Assembly (NCBI GenBank): GCA_963580285.1
Contig: OY757011.1
Location: 205,981,644 to 206,045,643, forward strand
Length of the DNA stretch: 64,000 bases
Source: Lucinisca nassula
Lineage: Eukaryota > Mollusca > Bivalvia > Lucinida > Lucinidae
Direction: 5' to 3'
This document shows, piece after piece, positions 43,117-52,795 of the stretch. Under the pieces are notes generated by a model. That model made no database searches, was not told the DNA's origin, and saw nothing but the letters and a program-made list of their open reading frames with translations. The position numbers were made by a program, and so were the translations under genes. Within the stretch, counting starts at the first letter, position 1, and every line of letters begins with the position of its first letter.

Positions 43117-45979
43117 AGCTCACCGTCAGGTAGTGACGAGGTGAGCTTATGGGATCACTTTTCATGCGTCTATGCGTCCGTGCGTCCGTAAACAATTTCT
43201 TTAAACGACATCTCCTCCTAAATCACTGATCGGATTTTGACCAAACTTCACAGGAATGATCCTTAGGTGGTCCCCTTTCAGAGTTGTTCAAATGGTTCCG
43301 GTCCGTTGCACATCTATGTCATAGAACCAAAAATAGAATTTTTTCGCAAAAAAAAAACTGCAAAAAATCTTCTTCTCTGAAACCACAAGGCCCAATTCTT
43401 TGATATTTGGTATGAAGCTTCATCTAGTGGACCCCTACCAAGATTGTTCAAATTATAGTGCTGGAGCCAAAAATGCCCCCGCTCCGGGGCCCTTTGGTTT
43501 TACATGGGCTAATATAGGGAAAATCTTTAAAAATCTTCTTCTCTGAAACCGCAATGCCCAGGTCTTTGATATTTGGTATGAAGCTTCATCTAGTGGACCC
43601 CTACCAAGATTGTTCAAATTATAGCCCTGGGGCTAAAAATGCTCCTGCTCCGGGGCCCTTTGGTTTTACATAGACTTATATAGGGAAAATCTTTAAAAAT
43701 CTTCTTCTCTGAAACCACAAGGCCTAGGTCTTTGATATTTGGTATGAAGCTTTACACCACAAGGCCCAGGTTTCCCCCCCCCCCCCCCCCCCCAGGGCCT
43801 TTTGGTTTTACATGGGCTTATATAGGGAAAATCTTTAATAATCTTCTTCTGAAACCGCCAGGCCCAGGTCTTTGATATTTGGTATGAAGCTTCACCTAGT
43901 GGACCCCTACCAAGATTGTTCAAATTTTAGTGCTGGGGCCAAAAATGCCCCAGCTCCGGGGCCCTTTGGTTTTACATGGGCTTATATAAGGAAAATCTTT
44001 AAAAACCTTCTCCTCTGAAACCGAAAGGCCCAGGTCTTTGATATTTGGTATGAAGCTTAATCTAGTGGACCCCTACCAAGATTGTTCAAATTATTTTGCT
44101 GGGGCCAAAAATGCCCCCGCCCCGGGGCCTTTTGGTTTTACATGGGCTTATATAGGGAAAATCTTTAAAAATCTTCTTCTCTGAAACCGCTAGGACCACG
44201 TCTTTGATATTTGGTATGAAGCTTCACCTAGTGGACCCCTACCAAGATTGTTCAAATTATAGTGCTGGGGCAAAAAATGCCCCCGCTCTGGGGCCCTTTG
44301 GTTTTACATGGGCTTATATAGGGAAAATCTTTAAAAAATTTTATCTCTGAAACCATAAGGCCCATGTCTTTGATATTTGGTATGAAACTTCACCCAGCAA
44401 GGCTCAGGTCCCCCCACCTTTAAAAAATCTTCTTCTGGAACCGCAAGGCCCAGGTGTTTGATATTTGGTATGAAGCTTCACCTAGTGGACCCCTACCAAG
44501 ATTGTTCAAATTATAGCCCTGGGGCCAAAAATACCCCTGCTCTGGTGCCCTTTGGTTTTACATATACTTATATAGGGAAAATCTTTAAAAATCTTCTTCT
44601 CTGAAACCGCAATGCCCAGGTCTTTGATATTTGGTATGAAGCTTCATCTAGTGGACCCCTACCAAGATTGTTCAAATTATAGCCCTGGGGCTAAAAATGC
44701 TCCTGCTCCGGGGCCCTTTGGTTTTACATAGACTTATATAGGGAAAATCTTTAAAAATCTTCTTCTCTGAAACCACAAGGCCTAGGTCTTTGATATTTGG
44801 TATGAAGGTTCATCTAGTGGACCTCTACAAAAATTGTTCAAATTATAGCCCTGGGGCCAAAAATGCCCCCGCTCTGGGGCCCTTTGGTATTACATAGACT
44901 TATAGGGAAAATCTTTCAAAATCTTCTTCTCTGAAACCACAAGGCCTAGGTCTTTGATATTTGGTATGAAGGTTCATCTAGTGGACCTCTTCAAAAATTG
45001 TTCAAATTATAGCCCTGGGGCCATAAATTCCCCGCTCTGGGGCCCTTTGGTATTACATAGACTTATATAGGGAAAATCTTTAAAAATCTTCTTCTCTGAA
45101 ACCACAAGGCCTAGGTCTTTGATATTTGGTATGAAGCTTCATCTAGTGAACCTCTACCAAGATTGTTCAAATTATAGCCCTGGGCCAAAAACGCCCCTGT
45201 CTTGGGGCCCTTTGGTTTTACATAGACTTATATAGGGAAAATCTTTAAAAATCTTCTTAGGTGAACCACAAGGCCTAGGTCTTTGATATTTAGTGTGAAA
45301 TTTCATCTAGTGGACCTCTATCAAGATTGTTCAAATTATAGCCCTGGGGCCAAAAATCCCCCCCCACCCCGAGACCCTTTGGTTTTACATAGACTTATAT
45401 AGGGAAATCTTTAAAAATCTTCTTCTCTGAAACCACAAGGCCAATGTCTTTGATATTTGGTATGGAGCTTCATCTAGTGAACCTCTACAAAGATTGTTCA
45501 ACTTATAGACACGCCCCAGGGCCCTTTGGTTTTACATAGACTTATATATAGAGATAATCTTTGAAAATCTTCTCTGAAACAGCAAGGCCCAGGTCTTTGA
45601 TATTTGGTGTGAAGCTTCATCTAGTGGACCTCTTTCAAGATTGTTTAAATTATGGCCCTGAGGCCAAAAATGCCCCCGCCCCGGGGCCATTTGGTTTTAC
45701 ATAGGCTAATGTAGGGAATATCTTTAAAAAATCTTCTTCTCTGAAACCCCAAGGCTCAGGTCTTTGATATTTGGTGTGTAGCTTCATCTAGTGGACCTTT
45801 GCCAAGATTGTTCAAATTAAAGCCTTTGTTGGTATTTGGTATGAAGCTTCACCTTTTTAGACCTCCCTCAACATTATGCACATTGTAGCCCTGGGGTCAA
45901 TAATGGCCATCCCCGAGGCCCACTTGTTACTCTATCATATGGATCAGGTGAGCGATCCATGGCCATCATGGCCCTCTTG
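43117..45979 (+). mobile_element. Satellite-bearing element D (~165-bp units, about 16)
   Basis: The left end AGCTCACCGTCAGG...GGTGAGCTTATGG forms an inverted pair. Units repeat 'tttgatatttggtatgaagc', 'gtggacccctaccaagattg' and 'ggggccctttggttttacat' every 145-170 bp. The right end has caggtgagcgatcc, ggccatcatggcc and ctcttg before T. Poly-C runs interrupt one unit (43775-43793). It lies between caguagaatctcag-type and tattgaggtttgac sequences at 42882 and 46835 that may be the ends of an older host element. Confidence 0.72.
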
Positions 45980-46523
45980 TCTTTGAGCTTGTTCACACCC
46001 GACTGATTTCACAGGTGCATTATATTATTGTGTATACAGGTAATTGGCACCTTGTTAATCCTGAGCTTCTTAATTAATATAACGGTAATTGGAAACGAGC
46101 ATTGTTAAGAAGATTATCCTGTTTGATGTTTTAAATAAAGCAACTTTAATCTGAGACCTTAGAGCATATGGGATTTTTTGGAGACTGAAAGTAGACCATT
46201 TTCAGAGAATTTCAAAGACAGTTGAAAGTAAAAGTAGAAAATAAAAATGCAGGACATGAGTGACAAGAAACAGGTGGTTTACCAGCACAAACTTCAACAG
46301 TATGCTTATTGCATTCTGATCTAGATCTTTGCTGACTACTCCCGTGAGCCATTTCTGTCCCTTTTTACTGGTACATTAGTTTGTCTGTTAGAGATTTATT
46401 GTTTTACATTGCACAATTGTTGTGGGATGTTAAATGGTTCGTGTTGTTATTACGGTTATGAGGTACTGTTTCCTTTTAGATGAGGTACTTTGCTCTTATA
46501 TAGAAAGTCTGTGTGCTTGCCTA

Positions 46524-46700
46524 TGTGGAGCGCTTTGGTGCAGTGTTAGCACATCAGATTTGTGATCAAGAGGTTGCGGGTTCGATCCTCACGCTGACCA
46601 AAGTGTTGTGTCCTTGAGCAAGGCACTTTACATTACTTAAAAAAAAGTACTGGTTACCACCCAGGAAGTCCTGCTTGTAATTCTCAGATCTGAGCGAGTA
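46524..46700 (+). mobile_element. tRNA-derived SINE
   Basis: The head gcgctttggtgcagtgttagc with B box ggttcgatcc is followed by tgtccttgagcaaggcactt and tggttaccacccagg. The latter order is shared with the copy at 52490-52665. The parent tRNA cannot be named with confidence. Confidence 0.7.
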
Positions 46701-46899
46701 GCAGTAATCAGGAGAAAAAAAAAATGGACCAAATGCAGTCAAATATTATACCGAACGAAAACTACTGATTTCGAAAATTTGAACGCCTGATAATTCGAAG
46801 TCAATCTGGGGGTCCCTGTCACTTCGGATTATTGAGGTTTGACTCTTTGAGTTTCTAAAAACTCTTCTGATCTGACACTCCAGATAAAAGGTATTTGGT

Positions 46900-47165
46900 T
46901 TTGTTTGTTTGTTTGATTTGAGGTCAACACTAGGTCATTTTGTATACATTGCTTCCAATTTTGTGGGACTTTTACCCGACATTGAGATGAAATGACATCT
47001 CGAGCCCTGTCGCCCAATGAAACCAATAGGGTTTATAACCAATGAAAGGCCGACTCGCACTGCTTTGCCTGGGCAGGCTAAGATCCTCTAAGCGTTTACC
47101 AGTACTAGTGTGCGGTCGGTTTCAGCTCTGCTTGGAAGCATCATGCAGCCCATCTATTTCTTCCA
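46900..47165 (-). mobile_element. SINE-like (AAAC-tail family) copy, minus strand
   Basis: The (gttt)n run at 46897-46912 is the complement of the AAAC tail. It is followed by gtgggacttttacccgacat and gatgaaatgacatctcgagc, then the gtttaccagtactagtg end. Confidence 0.78.
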
Positions 47166-47412
47166 TCTATTTAGGGATAATTTATTGAAAACGTGGACTT
47201 GTATGTTGTGTGTGAGTCTCTTCATTGAATTTCAAGTCTTGATTTTGAAAAGTTCCTAGGAAACATGTCAAAAGTTTCAAAATTAGAGAGAAAGCAAAAT
47301 GAACAGGGAAAAACAAAAAGAAGCAACTCAAGACTCAGGTAAAACATCATACATGTTTTCTTGTATGAACACATAAGAACTGGTTTAAACATTCCTTTTT
47401 TATTTCAACAAT

Positions 47413-48510
47413 ATGGGCATACAAATTTTAATATTTACAAAAATTGATTGGACAGAAAAGAAAGCCTTGGTGAGCTCATTTATTTATCCCTGGATTATAG
47501 GAATGGTCTTCGTCTGTCTGTCTATGCGTCTGTCCATCTGTCTGTACATAACACTTTCTTGTCTGCTCCTTCTTGTCTGCTTCCTATCTCATGCTCATGC
47601 ACCCTTTGATAGATTTTCATTAAACTTTGGTCAAATATTCTTTTCAGTGACCTGATGTGCAGAACCCATAAATGAAGCATGCCGAGTCGCGGACTCAAGG
47701 TCACAGTCACGTTTGGAGATCAAGAGTTTGAAACTTTGAATTTTGTGTCCATTCCATATCTCCTTTACCCCTGCAAGGATTCTCATTATACTTGGTTCAA
47801 TTATCCCCCTCAGTGAGCTGATGTGCAGAACCTATAAATGAACCATGCCGACTCAAGGTCAAGATACATTTGAAGGTCACAAGTTTAAAACTTTGCATTT
47901 TTTGTCCATTCCATATCTCCTTTACCCCTCGGAGGATTTTCATCAAACTTTAGTCAAATATCCCCCTCAGTAAGCTGATGTGCAGAACCTATAAATAAAC
48001 CACGCTGGCTCAAGTTCAAGGTCAGAGTTGAGGGTCACAGGTTTGAATCTTTGAATTTTGTGTTTGTTCCATATCTCCTTTACCCCTGGAAGGATTTTCA
48101 TTAAACTTCGGTCAAACATCCCCCTCAGTGAATGGATGTGCAGAACCCATAACTAAACCATGCCGACTGACGGTCCAGATCACAGTTGACGGTCATGGGT
48201 TTGTATCTTTGAATTTTGTGCCCATCAAATATCCCCCTCAGTGAGCTGATGTGCAGATCCCACAAATAAACCATGCCAACTCAAGTTCACGAGTTTGAAA
48301 CTTTGAATTTTGTGTCCGTTTCATATCTCCTTTACCCCTGGAAGTCTTTTCATTGAGCTTTGGTCAAATATCCCCCTCAGTGAGCTGATGTGCAGAACCC
48401 ATAAATAAACCATGCCAACTCAAGGTGAAGGTCACAAGGTAGAGCCTTGTTATTAAAGTGTGATGGGGGATTTGGCTGTTCCTCAGACTGCTTTCTTGTT
48501 TGCTTTTTAA
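47413..48510 (+). repeat. Satellite-bearing array I
   Basis: Units of about 115-157 bp contain 'ccatatctcctttacccctg', 'cctcagtgagctgatgtgca' (near 47811, 47965, 48122, 48237, 48375) and 'aaaccatgccgactcaaggt'. A gtctgtctgtc stretch (47513-47545) lies at the left, and gctttcttg before TTT at the right resembles other element ends. Hairpin ends were not resolved. Confidence 0.6.
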
Positions 48511-48789
48511 GTAAATTTTCCTAAACTCATTAGAATTTAGAATCCCCTTGGTAGAGATAATGGTGAGTTGAATTGGAACTTCACAATCAGGTCTCTGTCA
48601 TTAATCCGCTTGTCTTCATGGCCAGTTTCATCCATTTTAAAACATTTTTGTGTATCACTTCTGTTGTTCCAAAATGGATTTTCTAAAGTATAGGACCACT
48701 TTAAAAATGTGGGGCTGTACTGGATTTGGCTTATCCTATTGTTCTTCCTTCCATCTGTCATTCTATCTGGACTCATCAGATAAAATGTT

Positions 48790-49335
48790 TGGGAGACTTT
48801 TCTCAACAACTGTCAGGGCTAGAAAAAAAAAAATTTGGTGAACACATGGACAATGTGATGTGTTGATGTATTGTAAACAGAATTCAAGGCCAAGAGCCCA
48901 TAGCATTGTAAGAGTTACTCTCCTTGATTAAAAGTTTTACAATTTACAATTCAATGAAAAACTCCAAAATTTTTGTCACAATGTTCTCAACAACTGTCAG
49001 TGTTACAAGGTGGTACACACGTTGGCAGTCAGTTGATGTATTGTGCGTACTGGAATCAGGGCCAAGGGCCCATGTATCTTGAGAGCTACATCCCTTGAAA
49101 GGTGTTAATTAACTGTAAATGAAAAATGATTGTTACATATTTCTCTGGAACTATAAACACTTGTAAAGTTGAATCTTGGTACCCACATGGACAGTGGGCT
49201 GGTGTATTGTCTATACCAGAATCAGGACCAAGGGTCCATAATTCTTAGAGTTACATCCATTAACAGATTTTACAATTTATCGTTAATGAAATTTTTTGTT
49301 ACTTGTATTTCTGGAACCATGAAAGCTGTTTTGTT
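48790..49335 (+). repeat. Array of three ~160-bp units
   Basis: Repeats of 'cacatggacagtgggctggt', 'accagaatcaggaccaaggg' and 'ccataattcttagagttaca' at about 48840, 49015 and 49185. Related to the units at 30090-30482. Confidence 0.65.
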
Positions 49336-49339
49336 TGTA

Positions 49340-49590
49340 TGATATGAGGTTTAACATCCCGTATAGGTCATTTTGGAGACGTTTCTTCCAATTTTATGGG
49401 ACTTTTATTACCGGACACTGAGATGAAATGACATCCCAAGCCCTGTCGCCTAGGTTTATAAGCATGGACGGTCCGGCTCGTACCGCTTTGCCTAGATAGG
49501 ATCCCAGATCCTCAAAGTTGTTTACTAGTACTTGAGTGCGGTCAGTTTCAGCTCTGCGTGTAAGCACCATGCATGTAATCTATACATTTT
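49340..49590 (-). mobile_element. SINE-like (AAAC-tail family) copy, minus strand
   Basis: tatgaggtttaacatcccgt, aggtcattttggagacgttt, tgagatgaaatgacatccca and a gtttcagctctgcgtg end give the family order in reverse. Confidence 0.72.
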
Positions 49591-49672
49591 GGAATGGCTC
49601 TAATTACAGATTGCACAGAGAGTTTGTGTTCCCTGAATCCTAACCATTAAAAAAACAATAATAATAAATTAA

Positions 49673-49864
49673 CCCTTATCTTGCTGTTCACGACAACCCC
49701 TATCTTTGCAAACAGTGTAGATCCAGATCAGATGGCTTCTGATCAGGATCTGCACTGTTTGACATTCAATTTATGAGTTTGTAGCAATAAATTACATCAA
49801 GTAATTTGATTGGTTGATAGACAGAAATGGGTGTGGCTTAAGTGAATATTCAGCAAGAGAAGGG
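49673..49864. mobile_element. piggyBac-type MITE, copy 4
   Basis: TTAA at 49669-49672 and 49865-49868; ends CCCTTATCTTGCTG and CAGCAAGAGAAGGG; 192 bp. It is shorter because one arm of the central hairpin has lost 'gaagaagccatct'-type sequence. Confidence 0.88.
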
Positions 49865-50221
49865 TTAATAATCATGAGCAGTTCTGTACTCATTTCCATA
49901 ATAAGGGGAATGGGAATTTTTACGCCATTTTTCAAAGAGAGACAACTTTCTGGACCTTCTGTTCGCTTTCCTATAAGCCCTCTCCAACTGAAAAAGGGTT
50001 AACTCTTTAAAGGAAAAAGGTTGCTCCTCAGGAGCAAATTCTTTCTCCTATTCACATGGGAGACAAAAATACTTGCACAGGAGTTGCCTCCCCTGAAGGT
50101 GTATCCATTCCCCTTAAAAATAATCATCCATTAAATCAGTTAACTCTCTATCCAACTGAATAAACTGATTTAGCCACACCCATTGCTGATTATTAACCAA
50201 TCAAATTACTTGATACAATGT

Positions 50222-50512
50222 ATTACGATAACACAGCCGTGCGAAATAGTGCATTCTTTCATATCTCCAAAATGGTGAAATTTCTCATGAAAAATTGTGA
50301 TATTTTTTCTTATTTTTACTCCAAATATAGGTTGTTGGTGCTCGTTAGAACCGCCTCATTGAGGCGGTTCTAACGAGTACCCACAACCTATGTCTTGGAG
50401 CAGAAATCAGAAAAATGATGTATACCCCCGTAAACCCCAGTTTTCTCTATATAAAGTGGGGTTTAGGGGGGTCTTCATTTCACGGACTTGTTCCCGTGAT
50501 GGTATTTGTCCA
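50222..50512 (+). mobile_element. Palindrome MITE, best-preserved copy
   Basis: Order: gataacacagccgtgcg, ttctttcatatctcc, central hairpin ctcgttagaaccgcctca / tgaggcggttctaacgag (50340-50378) within outer arms ggttgttggtg / acccacaacc, then ttttctctatataaagtggg and cacggacttgttcccgtgat. About 290 bp, no coding. Confidence 0.8.
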
Positions 50513-50599
50513 ATTCACAGACTGCATGATAAACAGTGTAGATCCTGATCAGGTGGATTCTTCAGAAGCCATCTGATCTGTCCTGTTCATCAGGATTAA

Positions 50600-50781
50600 C
50601 CAATTGAGTACCAGAAACCCCTGAAGGGGTACCTTGGCAAACAGTGGAGGTCTCTACTGTTTGCTAAAAGTTCAGTCATTTTCTGAATAAATTTAGAAGA
50701 AAACACAACCTGACACCCCTAAATTTTGAAATGGACTCATGCTTTTTATAAGATGGAAGATCCCATTTGGTACAAATAAGG
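50600..50781. mobile_element. piggyBac-type MITE, second subfamily, decayed
   Basis: TTAA at 50596-50599 and 50782-50785. Inside, aacctgacacccctaaattt and ccatttggtacaaat match the copy at 56127-56340. The terminal CCC/GGG have partly decayed. The 50530-50582 stretch before it is a broken hairpin module of the first subfamily. Confidence 0.7.
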
Positions 50782-50866
50782 TTAAGTGGGAAACCACTAG
50801 ATCACTGCACTAGATGGTTGTATGCTACTTGGCCATGTCTATCATTATTTTGAAATATATTTTCAG

Positions 50867-51008
50867 AACATTAACTACCCCGACAGAAGAAACATGGCCA
50901 GGTGTCTCCAGTCTCCCAGACTATAAACCAACATTTCCAGCCTGGAAAACTAATCAGCTGTCTCAGTCTGTCAAACAGTTAGACAACATAGGACTCGATC
51001 TCTTACAG
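50867..51008 (+). CDS. cdk1: Cdk1 exon: C-lobe GHI-type insert region
   Basis: One base completes Arg, then 47 codons from [20 protein letters not shown] through PAWK to [12 protein letters not shown], ending at the donor gtaaca at 51009. The [15 protein letters not shown] stretch is characteristic of CDKs and includes part of the Cks-binding surface known for the family. It exits in phase 0. A second copy of the exon end with its own donor lies 39 nt downstream and in frame, so an isoform 13 residues longer is possible. Confidence 0.94.
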
Positions 51009-51053
51009 GTAACAAAGTTAGACAACATAGGACTTGATCTCTTACAGGTAACA
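50967..51053 (+). repeat. In-frame tandem duplication of exon end and donor (+39 nt)
   Basis: Sequence coding [11 protein letters not shown] followed by gtaaca occurs twice with few changes. The first donor is at 51009 and the second at 51048. The inserted 39 nt stays open and would add [13 protein letters not shown]. The first donor is preferred because it gives the family-length product; both have the same cag/gtaaca context, so the choice cannot be settled from sequence. Confidence 0.92.
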
Positions 51054-51179
51054 ACCAGAGTCTCACATTCAGCAAGATTAGTTTAGTTTTATAAGATGAC
51101 CTGCCTTTTGCATGGCCAGTAAGGAGATATGATGACAGCAGACAAAACAGAAATATTACAAGACTCCTGGACAAATAGA

Positions 51180-51312
51180 GAAGCCTCTGTGTGTTGTGGT
51201 TATACTACTTGCCTTGTAAACCAGGGGTCACGTGTTTGATCCTGGGCTTCTCCAGACTTTTGGTCCTATCTCCGTAAGAACTTAGCTGTTGGTGAGACAT
51301 AAAACACACAGA
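51180..51312 (+). mobile_element. tRNA-Thr-derived SINE, decayed, in the last intron
   Basis: agaagcctctgtgtgttgtgg, cttgtaaaccaggggtcac and ctccgtaagaacttagctgt match the family with several changes and a short deletion in the body. Confidence 0.85.
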
Positions 51313-51424
51313 CCAAGATAATCCACAAAAAGCTTGCAATAATTATTTCTGAACAGATAAAATTTAACACCTTGAATATCTGACAGAATATCTGAACATG
51401 GTAGAACATTAAGTTTAACACATT

Positions 51425-51552
51425 GTTCTGTATGTTACATCAGATGATGTTGATGTATGATCCAGCTTCAAGAATATTTTCTCTCCATGTCTTAACAGTT
51501 TTCTGTATCTAATTTCAGATGATGTTGACGTATGATCCCGCCACAAGAATAT
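51425..51552 (+). repeat. Duplicated acceptor and start of the last exon
   Basis: About 53 bp around the last acceptor is repeated 75 bp upstream. The decoy acceptor (acatcag) precedes 51444 and is followed by ATGATGTTGATGTATGATCC; the real exon starts at 51519 with ATGATGTTGACGTATGATCC. Similarity runs from ttctgtat through the AGAATAT codons, then stops. The offset of 75 nt is a multiple of three, but the intervening sequence contains a stop (taa of cttaacag, frame permitting), so the downstream acceptor is the likely one. Confidence 0.88.
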
Positions 51553-51623
51553 CGGCCAAAGAATCCTTGAACCATCCATACTTTGCAGACCTCGACAAAA
51601 GTGTACTTCCAGCTCAGTCATAG
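51519..51623 (+). CDS. cdk1: Cdk1 last coding exon and stop
   Basis: The exon begins after aatttcag and has 34 codons plus TAG. It reads [20 protein letters not shown] then [14 protein letters not shown], matching the conserved RIS..LNHPYF end of Cdk1. The C-terminal tail is a few residues longer than, and unlike, vertebrate Cdk1. A partial copy of its 5' part lies in the short preceding intron. Confidence 0.95.
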   Translation: MMLTYDPATRISAKESLNHPYFADLDKSVLPAQS

Positions 51624-52490
51624 AGAGATATATAGACAACCATGAGATATATAGACAACCATTCTATATCGTTCCTTGAGATACCTCAGTCATACAGAGA
51701 AATTAAATACGTTAAATAGAATTGAGCCCTGCAACGTATACTGTTGTCCAGTCAGTTAACAGTCAGACAAGAAATTGGAGTAGTTACAAGCGTGTGCCGA
51801 ACCTGGGTTTGTTTCATGTGCATCTGACTCATGATTAGGCCCTGAGGTTATAAAACTCTTTTCATGCTCAACTGAGCAAGAAATTTGTAGTGCTCTTAAA
51901 ATTAAAATACAAATAAGTTGGATAATTTTTCATCTCACTTAGCAGAAAACGTTATTTGTCCTGCTCACAAATCTTAAAATGCCAACAATTGTTGGCATTT
52001 TAACATTTGTGAGCAGGACAAATTTCATGCTTAAGTTGAGTATGAAATATGTTTATAAACTCTTGATCAGGAGGTAGTGAGTGAAGTCTCTTGAGTATAA
52101 GACCAATCATTAATGGGGATTGAGCATGAAATGCTTAGATGGTCTTGGCTTGCGCAGAAAAATTTAGGATAGGTTATCTAACTAGCTGAACATTATAATG
52201 TTAGCTGGAATATTGGAAAACAAAACAAATACCACTGATAATATCTTCTTAAAATACTGTCTGCTTTCACTTGGACAAAAATATTCCAGATTGCTATTTT
52301 GCCGAGTTCAACAGTATAACAGTGAAGGTGAAATTGGTTTTCCTTCATTTGTCAAAACACTTTGCATTTATTTCTATCATATAGAATTATGGGGCTGGGC
52401 AAAGGAAAGATGTGGTATCTTTTGGGATTGTAACAACCTAGTCAACTTGTAATAATGTGCCCCCACTCACAAATAATAGGTTTTTTCCCT
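51624..52490 (+). other. cdk1 3' UTR or immediate 3' flank
   Basis: No further coding is visible. The stretch opens with a short direct repeat (agatatatagacaacca, near 51628-51662) and contains the large palindrome at 51954-52023. There is no AATAAA close to the stop; the first clear one downstream is at 52677-52682, just after a SINE-like sequence. Where the transcript ends is therefore uncertain. Confidence 0.5.
51954..52023. repeat. 70-bp near-perfect palindrome downstream of cdk1
   Basis: The arms are about 35 bp each, centred on gccaacaattgttggc, with a single mismatch (cttaa against ttaac). A looser outer pair of arms (51857-51888 and 52020-52051) extends it, and similar short sequences (ttataaaactctt and tttataaactctt) flank the structure. 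That is consistent with an inserted foldback element. It begins about 330 nt after the cdk1 stop, so if transcribed it would form a long hairpin. Confidence 0.9.
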
Positions 52491-52668
52491 TATGGAACAC
52501 TGTGGGGCATTGGTAAAGCATAAGACTTCAAGACAGATCGGGTTCAATCCCCAGGAGCAGCAAGGGTTGTTTCCTTGAGCAATAAGCTTTATCCATATTG
52601 CTTAGTACTGGTTTCCACCCAGGAAAAAGGGCCACATGGAAGATTAGTACTAGTTTACTAAATGTTAC
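52490..52668 (+). mobile_element. tRNA-derived SINE, decayed
   Basis: cactgtggggcattggtaaagc, a B-box-like gggttcaatccc, tgtttccttgagcaa and tactggtttccacccaggaa follow the order of the SINE at 46524-46700. Confidence 0.6.
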
Positions 52669-52676
52669 CCTCTATA

Positions 52677-52682
52677 AATAAA
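52677..52682 (+). promoter_or_regulatory. Possible polyadenylation signal AATAAA
   Basis: The first clear AATAAA downstream of the cdk1 stop, about 1,055 nt after it. It lies at the end of a SINE-like sequence, so it may be a retroposon tail and not the host signal. Confidence 0.3.
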
Positions 52683-52795
52683 ATTTGAAATGTAACCCCA
52701 CCCCCTCCCACCCCCATAAGAAAATAAACACATATCTTCAGACCAATTTTGGGATATTATATATCCTTGATCTAGTTATGAGTCCTCACTTGGTA

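Larger units (their letters stand above)
4576..51623 (+). other. cdk1: cdk1 gene span (six coding exons, 5' exon missing)
   Basis: This is the only host gene recognised. Six exons join with consistent phases (entry phase 1, then 2, 0, 0, 2, 0) to give a kinase of about 287 residues; the family is usually just under 300. Cdk1 binds A- and B-type cyclins and drives entry into mitosis in nucleus and cytoplasm. The identity rests on the PSTAIRE helix, the segment [20 protein letters not shown] (Cdk1-type; Cdk2 differs here), and the C-terminal NHPYFADLD. The missing N-terminus (about 12 residues) was searched for by eye in 1-4575 without success. Introns hold nearly all the repeats listed below. 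Five of the six exons carry a tandem copy of one splice edge. Confidence 0.93.

Noticed and set aside
43117..45979. CRISPR-like array (regular ~165-bp spacing)
   Set aside because: Whole units are repeated without unique spacers and the context is eukaryotic; it is a satellite inside a mobile element.
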